Made by a program: the position numbers and the translations under genes. 50,845 nt of DNA. Source: Afipia birgiae 34632 (lineage in GTDB: Bacteria > Pseudomonadota > Alphaproteobacteria > Rhizobiales > Xanthobacteraceae). Below are positions 46,069-50,845 of this stretch, piece after piece (the first letter of the stretch is position 1; each line of letters opens with the position of its first letter). Under the pieces are notes generated by a model. It was not told where the DNA came from and did no database searches. It saw only the letters and a program-made list of their open reading frames with translations. The DNA lies in NCBI RefSeq assembly GCF_000308295.2, contig NZ_HG326654.1:713790-764634 (forward strand), written 5' to 3'.

Positions 46069-47043
46069 CTACTCCACCCTTGCGCCCGCGAACTTGACCA
46101 CCTTCTCCCACTTGTCGGTTTCGGACACGATGATCTTGCCGAAATCCTCCGGTGGACCGGTGAGCGTCACGCCGCCCATGTCCGCGATCTTCTTTTTCAT
46201 CTCGGGCTCGGCCAGGATCGCGTTGATCTCCTTGTTGAGCTTGGCGATGATCTCCTTCGGCGTTTTCGCGGGCGCGCCCATGCCGAACCACGCGCTGGCT
46301 TCATAACCCTTCACGGTATCGCCGACGGTGGGAATGTTCGGCAGTTCGGGCGAACGGGACTCCGTCGTCACCGCCAGCGCCCGCAGCGTTCCCGCCCGGA
46401 TGTGCGAAATCGCCGAGGGCATGTTGTCGAACATCACCTGCACGCGTCCTGACAGCAGATCGGTGATAGCGGGCGCGGAGCCGCGATACGGAACGTGCTG
46501 CATCTCGACGCCGGTCATCGCCTTGAACAATTCACCCGAGAGATGAATCGAGGTGCCGTTGCCGCTTGAGGCCATGTTGACCTTGCCGGGATTGGCCTTC
46601 GCATAGGCGACGAATTCCGCCACCGTCTTCGCCGGAAAATCATTCGGCACAATCATTACGTTCGGCACCCGCGCGAGACCCGCCACCGGCGCGATGTCGC
46701 GGATGAAGTTGAAGCTCAACTTCGCATAGAGCGAGGCGTTGATGCCGTTGGCGGGATTGACCAGCAGCACCGTGTAGCCATCGGGATCGGCATTCACCAC
46801 AGCTTCAGTGCCGACGTTGTTGCCCGCGCCCGGCTTGTTCTCGATGATGAACTGCTGACCCAGCCGTTCCGACAGCCGCTGACCGACCAGGCGCGCGAGA
46901 ATGTCGGTCGCGCCGCCCGGCGGATAGCCGACCACCCAGCGCACCGGACGCGTCGGATAATCCTGCGCTAAAGCGCTACCTGTTGAGAGGAATGCAGCAA
47001 AGCCCATCGCGATCAGACCGATCGCGGCGCGTCGTGAAGCCAT
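46069..47043 (-). CDS. Bug-family periplasmic solute-binding protein
   Basis: A 324-residue TctC/Bug receptor with a signal peptide (AAIGLIAMGFAAFLSTGSALA). Family motifs: YPTRPVRWVVGYPPGGATDI, FIIENKPGAGNNVGTEAVV, PDGYTVLLVNPAN, HVPYRGSAPAITDLLSGRVQ and AWFGMGAPAKTPKEIIAKLN. It is related to the receptor at 42.7 kb but clearly diverged from it. It also lacks membrane partners nearby. Its upstream region holds two large hairpins. Confidence 0.9.
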   Translation of the reverse strand: MASRRAAIGLIAMGFAAFLSTGSALAQDYPTRPVRWVVGYPPGGATDILARLVGQRLSERLGQQFIIENKPGAGNNVGTEAVVNADPDGYTVLLVNPANGINASLYAKLSFNFIRDIAPVAGLARVPNVMIVPNDFPAKTVAEFVAYAKANPGKVNMASSGNGTSIHLSGELFKAMTGVEMQHVPYRGSAPAITDLLSGRVQVMFDNMPSAISHIRAGTLRALAVTTESRSPELPNIPTVGDTVKGYEASAWFGMGAPAKTPKEIIAKLNKEINAILAEPEMKKKIADMGGVTLTGPPEDFGKIIVSETDKWEKVVKFAGARVE

Positions 47044-47198
47044 TTCCTGTTACCTCTTGTTTTTCCCCGGCTGCCGCGACTTGGCGCGCGGTCAGCATGT
47101 GTTGATGAACAACACACAAGCGTAACAAACAAAAACGGCAACGAACAAGGTGCGCCAGGCGCGCGGCGCGCTTATGGCAGCGCACAAGAGGTGTACCA

Positions 47199-47270
47199 GT
47201 GGAGTGGATTTGACATTCGCGACCCGTTTGCAGCGGGTTCACAACGCGAACCTCAAATCCAGAACTCCAC
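47199..47270. repeat. Large hairpin element A
   Basis: Outer arms GTGGAGT / ACTCCAC and GGATTTGA / TCAAATCC (three-base bulge on the right), inner pairs TTCGCG / CGCGAA and ACCCG / CGGGT. The ~72-base unit ends in CCACCAGA, as does the next hairpin. Confidence 0.7.
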
Positions 47271-47289
47271 CAGAAACATATATTTGCTA

Positions 47290-47359
47290 GTGGTCCTGCC
47301 ATTCCAACATTCGCAAGAATGCCCGGTGAAACGGTATGCGAATGCTGGAATGGGACCAC
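47290..47359. repeat. Large hairpin element B
   Basis: Arms GTGGTCC / GGACCAC, CATTCCA / TGGAATG and CATTCGCA / TGCGAATG, with one two-base bulge and one mismatch. Same size as element A, 19 bases away, with shared AGTGG start and CCACCAGA end. Confidence 0.7.
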
Positions 47360-47429
47360 CAGATTACAGATAGTCCCGGAAATAATCCGACATGCTGTCG
47401 TCGTTGTTGGTCATGCCGAAGTCGATCGG

Positions 47430-47900
47430 CTAATCCAGCAGCAGCGCGCGCGCCTGCGTCTTGTAATCCGGCGACACGTCGTCGACGCCCGGAAGCGGCT
47501 GGCGCAGGATGTCCAGATAGGATTTGTAGTTGTCGAGCGTGCCGCTGAAAATGCAGTTGCACACGCCGGGATCGGCATAGACATACCGCGGCGTGCCGCC
47601 GGCCTTGTGAACCACGAAGCGGTGCGGCGGCAGTGCTTTCAGCGCGCGCTGATCCGCGGCGTCATTGGCGAACTGAATGCGGAACCCGGCCGAGCGCAGA
47701 TAGAACGCGTTCTTCTCCAGGAACGGCTTGCTCGGCGTCACATGCTGCGCCGCCAGCGGCCACGCCAGCAAGGCAACAGCAAGAGCCGCCAGCAACGTGA
47801 GCCCGCGCCGTGCGGTCCGGGACGCCAGTGGTTGAAGGTTCATTTTCTGCAAGATCATCGTCTGGCTCATTGTCCGGAGCATCGTTGTGCGGAACATCAT
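47430..47900 (-). CDS. Conserved secreted hypothetical protein
   Basis: A 156-residue protein with AAGGTGA before the ATG and a signal peptide (GLTLLAALAVALLAWPLAAQ). The mature domain reads FLEKNAFYLRSAGFRIQFAN, then LPPHRFVVHKAGGTPRYVYA and DPGVCNCIFSGTLDNYKSYL, with a Cys-Asn-Cys pair that may form a metal or redox site. The family is not known to me, though the CNC-containing segment looks conserved. It follows the 100-residue gene on the same strand at 64 bases. Confidence 0.65.
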   Translation of the reverse strand: MMFRTTMLRTMSQTMILQKMNLQPLASRTARRGLTLLAALAVALLAWPLAAQHVTPSKPFLEKNAFYLRSAGFRIQFANDAADQRALKALPPHRFVVHKAGGTPRYVYADPGVCNCIFSGTLDNYKSYLDILRQPLPGVDDVSPDYKTQARALLLD

Positions 47901-47964
47901 GGATCACCTTTGCAAGTCGCTTTCGCAAAACACCAGCAGGCGCATGCGCGATCGCTGCGTGGAT

Positions 47965-48267
47965 TCAGTTGGCCCGGCCCTCCGGCTTCTGAACCGGAAT
48001 GCCCATCGCAAGCGCGCTGTTGAGCGTGTCGCGCAGATTGATCGCGGCCGCGGTTGTCATGCGCAGATGGGCCACCGCCTTCACCCGGCTTGCGACCTTG
48101 CCATGCGGCGCGGAGTCGATCAGGCCGGTCGCCAGCATCAGGTTGAGCAGGCCGCCATTGTTGCCGAACGTCGGGCACACCTCGAAGAAAACAATCGGCG
48201 CGTCCATGACGCCTTCGATCGGCACGAAGTTCGGATCGGAAAGTACTGCGGGAGTGTCGGCCATCAT
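47965..48267 (-). CDS. Conserved hypothetical protein
   Basis: A 100-residue soluble protein with AAGGAAAC before the ATG. It begins MMADTPAVLSDPNFVPIEGV and contains VFFEVCPTFGNNGGLLNLML, SRVKAVAHLRMTTAAAINLR and DTLNSALAMGIPV. The layout (a beta-sandwich-like start, then a helix that caps) recalls small DUF3467-type proteins, but I cannot confirm it. First gene of a probable two-gene leftward unit. Confidence 0.6.
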   Translation of the reverse strand: MMADTPAVLSDPNFVPIEGVMDAPIVFFEVCPTFGNNGGLLNLMLATGLIDSAPHGKVASRVKAVAHLRMTTAAAINLRDTLNSALAMGIPVQKPEGRAN

Positions 48268-48630
48268 GTTTCCTTGAATTGTGTCCGGTCGAATTGTGTC
48301 TGCGGTCCGGCTGCATCACGTCCGCGTTTACGATTTTGACGTTCGTGTGAAGCATGCATCGCCGCGCGCGGATTGTCTATTCAGCGGCACAAGATGTGGT
48401 GCGATTCCCGCTTCGAATCGTCAAAGTGCGCTGCGGTATCGTTACATGTTTGAAGAAAATGTGACTGGAGCTTTTCCAAATTCACATCACTGTATGCGCA
48501 TTGCAATTCGCGATGCTGACTCACATCTGCCCCATTGCAGCAGCATGGTCCGCTCGCTCGCCGCAGGTGCAATCGCAGCTTCAAAACCAGTCTACAATTA
48601 CACCTTGAAATACCCGAAGAGGAGAAGCGC
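48268..48630. other. Intergenic region with divergent promoters
   Basis: No gene is supported. TACAAT at 48591-48596 is a fair -10 for the plus-strand gene that follows, with no clear -35. AT-richer than the surroundings. Confidence 0.4.
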
Positions 48631-48849
48631 ATGGTCAATCGCCCACCGGAAACATTCGATCCGGATTATGTCGCTACGCTGAGAAAAATTCTCGACATCG
48701 CCGTCGAACAGATCGCGCAGGAGAACCGCACACCCGCGACCAAAGCGAAGATGGCGCAAACGATCGTACGCCGCGCCGCCGACGGCGTCACCGACGCAAA
48801 CGATCTTGTCTTGAGCGCCGTGCGCGTCGGCGAGACCCGCGCGGCGTGA
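48631..48849 (+). CDS. Small conserved hypothetical protein
   Basis: A 72-residue protein preceded by GAGGAGAAG. It is helical throughout: PPETFDPDYVATLRKILDIA, then VEQIAQENRTPATKAKMAQT and IVRRAADGVTDANDLVLSAV. Small proteins of this shape are common in Bradyrhizobium relatives; no function is known to me. Monocistronic. Confidence 0.65.
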   Translation: MVNRPPETFDPDYVATLRKILDIAVEQIAQENRTPATKAKMAQTIVRRAADGVTDANDLVLSAVRVGETRAA

Positions 48850-49035
48850 TGATTGGTATGACCACGGTTCTTGCAACACATGCCGTTGTCATCACCCGGC
48901 CTGCCCCGGTGATCCATCACTCCAGCCCTAGAGAAAAATTTTGCGAAGAAAATGGATTGCCGGGTCAAGCCCGGCAATGACGGCAGGACAAGCTGACGGC
49001 TTAGCAGCCGATAAACGCAGACTCGCCGGACAAAC

Positions 49036-49668
49036 CTACGACCCCGACGCCGCGCTTTTCCGCGCGGCGTGCGGCGTTTCCTTGTCGAGCCGCGGCGCAT
49101 TGGTCGCGAACTGCTCGTCCTGCGGCATCGACGGCAGATTGCCGCTGGTCTTGGCCTGATCGATCACCTGCGCCAGCAGCCTGAGCCCGAGCGGCGCCAG
49201 CGCCCGCTCCCACAGTTCGCGCGCGGTCTCGTTCTTCTTCACAAACACCCAGTCCTGCGCGGCGATCGCACCGGCATCAAGCCGCTCCGACAGATGATAG
49301 ATCGTGCCGCCGGCGATCGCGTCGCCTTCCTTGATGGTCCACTCCACCGCGGCGATGCCGCGATGGCGCGGCAGCAACGAGGGGTGATAGCCGATGCCGC
49401 CATGCCTGGATGCTTTCAGCGCGCCTTCGCTGACCAGCGCATGGCTGTGCGCTGTGACGATGAGATCGGTGCCGGGCGCGATTTCCGAGGCCACGATCAG
49501 CTTCGGCTTCGCTTGCACCACGACCTCGATGCCGGCGGCGCGCCCCGCCGCGGCAAGGCGGTCCTCACCGTCGGCGACCACAACGCGGATCACCTCGATG
49601 CCATGACCGCGCATCATGTTCAGCGTCTCCACGCCAAAGTGGCGCGAGCCGGCAAGAGTTATTTTCAT
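49036..49668 (-). CDS. Formyltransferase-family protein
   Basis: A 210-residue protein with the N-terminal formyltransferase fold: MKITLAGSRHFGVETLNMM, then TDLIVTAHSHALVS, the motif GYHPSLLPRHRGIAAVEW (catalytic His, folate site) and GGTIYHLSERLDAGAIAAQD, with the Asp kept. It lacks the C-terminal tRNA-binding domain of methionyl-tRNA formyltransferase. It may formylate an amino sugar, glycinamide or another small amine; the substrate cannot be read from the sequence. It starts five bases after the stop of the upstream gene, so the two are one operon. Confidence 0.85.
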   Translation of the reverse strand: MKITLAGSRHFGVETLNMMRGHGIEVIRVVVADGEDRLAAAGRAAGIEVVVQAKPKLIVASEIAPGTDLIVTAHSHALVSEGALKASRHGGIGYHPSLLPRHRGIAAVEWTIKEGDAIAGGTIYHLSERLDAGAIAAQDWVFVKKNETARELWERALAPLGLRLLAQVIDQAKTSGNLPSMPQDEQFATNAPRLDKETPHAARKSAASGS

Positions 49669-49672
49669 AGGA

Positions 49673-50845
49673 TCACTGCCCCCAGGCCGTGAATGCTTCG
49701 TTGAACGCGCGCTCGCCCGGCGCGCCCTTCTCGATGGCGATGATCGAACGGCGCTGGTTGGCGTAGACCAGCGGAATATCGAACCACGACCGCTCCTTCA
49801 GAAGCTGCAGGTTGCGCGCCTTGTCGGCTTCGACATTCGACAGCCCCACCAGGAAGAAGCCGTCGGTCACCTTCACCGCGAGCCCGGCCAGCGGAGTACC
49901 GCGCGCCTGCTCGTTGGACTTCATCAACACGCCCGGCACGTTGGCGATGGTGGTACCGAAGTCCGGCGGCAGCACGAAGGTCAGCTCGGCGGTATGGCTC
50001 GCCGGCAGCGACGCGTCGGTGTTGCGGCGGATCGAGAGCGACATCTTGATCTTGCGTTCCGGAATATCGATGTCGGCACGCACGCCGATATCCGGCGGCT
50101 GGCCGGCGGGCACCTTGACGGATTCCGTGCGCCAGATCACCGAGCCGACATACTGCTTGCCCTGCGGCGCCGAGGGGTCCTCATCGTAGAGCACCACGCG
50201 CTGCGCCACCGGCGCAATCTGTTGCGAGCCGGGCTGGCCGACCCGATCGGTGATCTTCGGCCGCGTTCCCGACGCATCCTTCGGCGCGGTGTCGGTCTGT
50301 TGCTGTGCAGGCTTTGTGGTCAGCGACTTGATCAGCGAATAGGCTTTCGGCCCGCCCCAGATCGCGCCGCCGATGGCGATGATGCCAACACAGACCGCGA
50401 TGGCTGTCTTTAGCGGAAATCCGCGCTTGGCCGTCTCGGGCTCGTCACGCGATTGAATGCGCGCGCGCGGCCGGTCATTCGGCTGATAGCGTCCGGCCTC
50501 TTCGGCGGATTCATCGTAGCTGTAGGGCGCCGGGCCGCGCTGATCGGGGAAATCCTGCGCCTGGCTGCGGCGCGCCGAACGGGTGGCGCTGCCGAGGTCG
50601 TTGGCATCCGCGACGACATCGCGCATGCCGGAGCCCTGCGGACCGCGGCGTGGCGCGCGTGCACCTTCCGTGAATTCGTCGAGCATGCGGGTGTCGTCGC
50701 TGCGCTGATCGCGCGCGCGGACGTCACGCATCGACGACGGCAGGCCCTGCTGGACCGGCGGCTGACCGCGGGTCAGCGGCGGCGGCTCATCACCGCGCAG
50801 GTTGCGGGGCGAACGCTGCTCAGGCGTTCCATTCGTCTCGGGCCG
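49673..50845 (-). CDS. Membrane-anchored protein, N-terminal end outside the window
   Basis: The frame is open to the right edge (38 more codons upstream of the ATG at 50731), so the start is not seen. A long Pro/Arg/Asp-rich disordered part is followed by one membrane segment (TAIAVCVGIIAIGGAIWGG, ~115) and a periplasmic domain of ~220 residues (RVVLYDEDPSAPQGKQYVGS, then FVLPPDFGTTIANVPGVLMK and GTPLAGLAVKVTDGFFLVGL). The family occurs in Bradyrhizobium relatives without known function. The formyltransferase gene follows directly. Confidence 0.75.
   Translation of the reverse strand, partial: RPETNGTPEQRSPRNLRGDEPPPLTRGQPPVQQGLPSSMRDVRARDQRSDDTRMLDEFTEGARAPRRGPQGSGMRDVVADANDLGSATRSARRSQAQDFPDQRGPAPYSYDESAEEAGRYQPNDRPRARIQSRDEPETAKRGFPLKTAIAVCVGIIAIGGAIWGGPKAYSLIKSLTTKPAQQQTDTAPKDASGTRPKITDRVGQPGSQQIAPVAQRVVLYDEDPSAPQGKQYVGSVIWRTESVKVPAGQPPDIGVRADIDIPERKIKMSLSIRRNTDASLPASHTAELTFVLPPDFGTTIANVPGVLMKSNEQARGTPLAGLAVKVTDGFFLVGLSNVEADKARNLQLLKERSWFDIPLVYANQRRSIIAIEKGAPGERAFNEAFTAWGQ

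Overview
The window looks like an alphaproteobacterial chromosome of the Nitrobacteraceae (Bradyrhizobium, Rhodopseudomonas, Afipia or Nitrobacter type). This rests on the rluD-rpoH pair, the Omp25/OprB-type fusion porin, the Bug-family binding proteins, the GC-rich codon use and the palindromic intergenic repeats. It carries a mobile element integrated beside a tRNA-Glu gene. No species call is possible from the sequence alone.

1-9.9 kb is a metal-efflux cluster. Reading leftward: a CzcI-like leader gene, czcC, czcB, a PII-like gene, czcA (with a one-base frameshift), two small periplasmic or secreted proteins, an OpgC-family acyltransferase and the start of a metal P-type ATPase that runs off the window. 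Most neighbours overlap by a few bases, so the block looks translationally coupled. A czcD-type CDF exporter is transcribed in the opposite direction from an intergenic region that holds two perfect 13-bp palindromes and a direct repeat.

9.9-16.7 kb holds scattered genes: a membrane protein, a Gly/His-rich secreted protein, a large porin, a TPR lipoprotein or secreted protein, a stand-alone RNA polymerase alpha-CTD-like protein beside a 66-residue partner, and a small membrane protein. 16.8-19.7 kb is a head-to-tail array of two diverged IS110-family elements and the left end of a third. Their non-coding ends keep hairpins of the kind expected for bridge RNA.

19.9-39.7 kb is an integrative element. 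It has a ParA-like ATPase, a TraG/VirD4 coupling protein, ArdC antirestriction protein, DUF736 protein, a large ParB-like protein (broken by a 5-bp duplication), a MobF relaxase-helicase with two accessory genes, and a large serine recombinase next to tRNA-Glu(CUC). No type IV secretion genes are visible, so within the window it looks mobilizable rather than self-transmissible. A 19-base motif, TATTTRCGCTACACTATTT, stands before three of its transcription units (ParA/coupling protein; an orphan 191-residue gene; the relaxase) and probably marks one regulon. Unrecognised cargo lies at 30.1-34.1 kb.

39.7-50.8 kb is ordinary chromosome: tRNA-Glu, a small membrane protein diverging from rluD, rpoH with a strong terminator, two Bug-type periplasmic binding proteins, a DUF3800 protein, an orphan HigA-like antitoxin with its operator, several small conserved proteins, a formyltransferase-family protein, and a membrane-anchored protein that runs off the right edge. 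Repeated palindromes fill the gaps.
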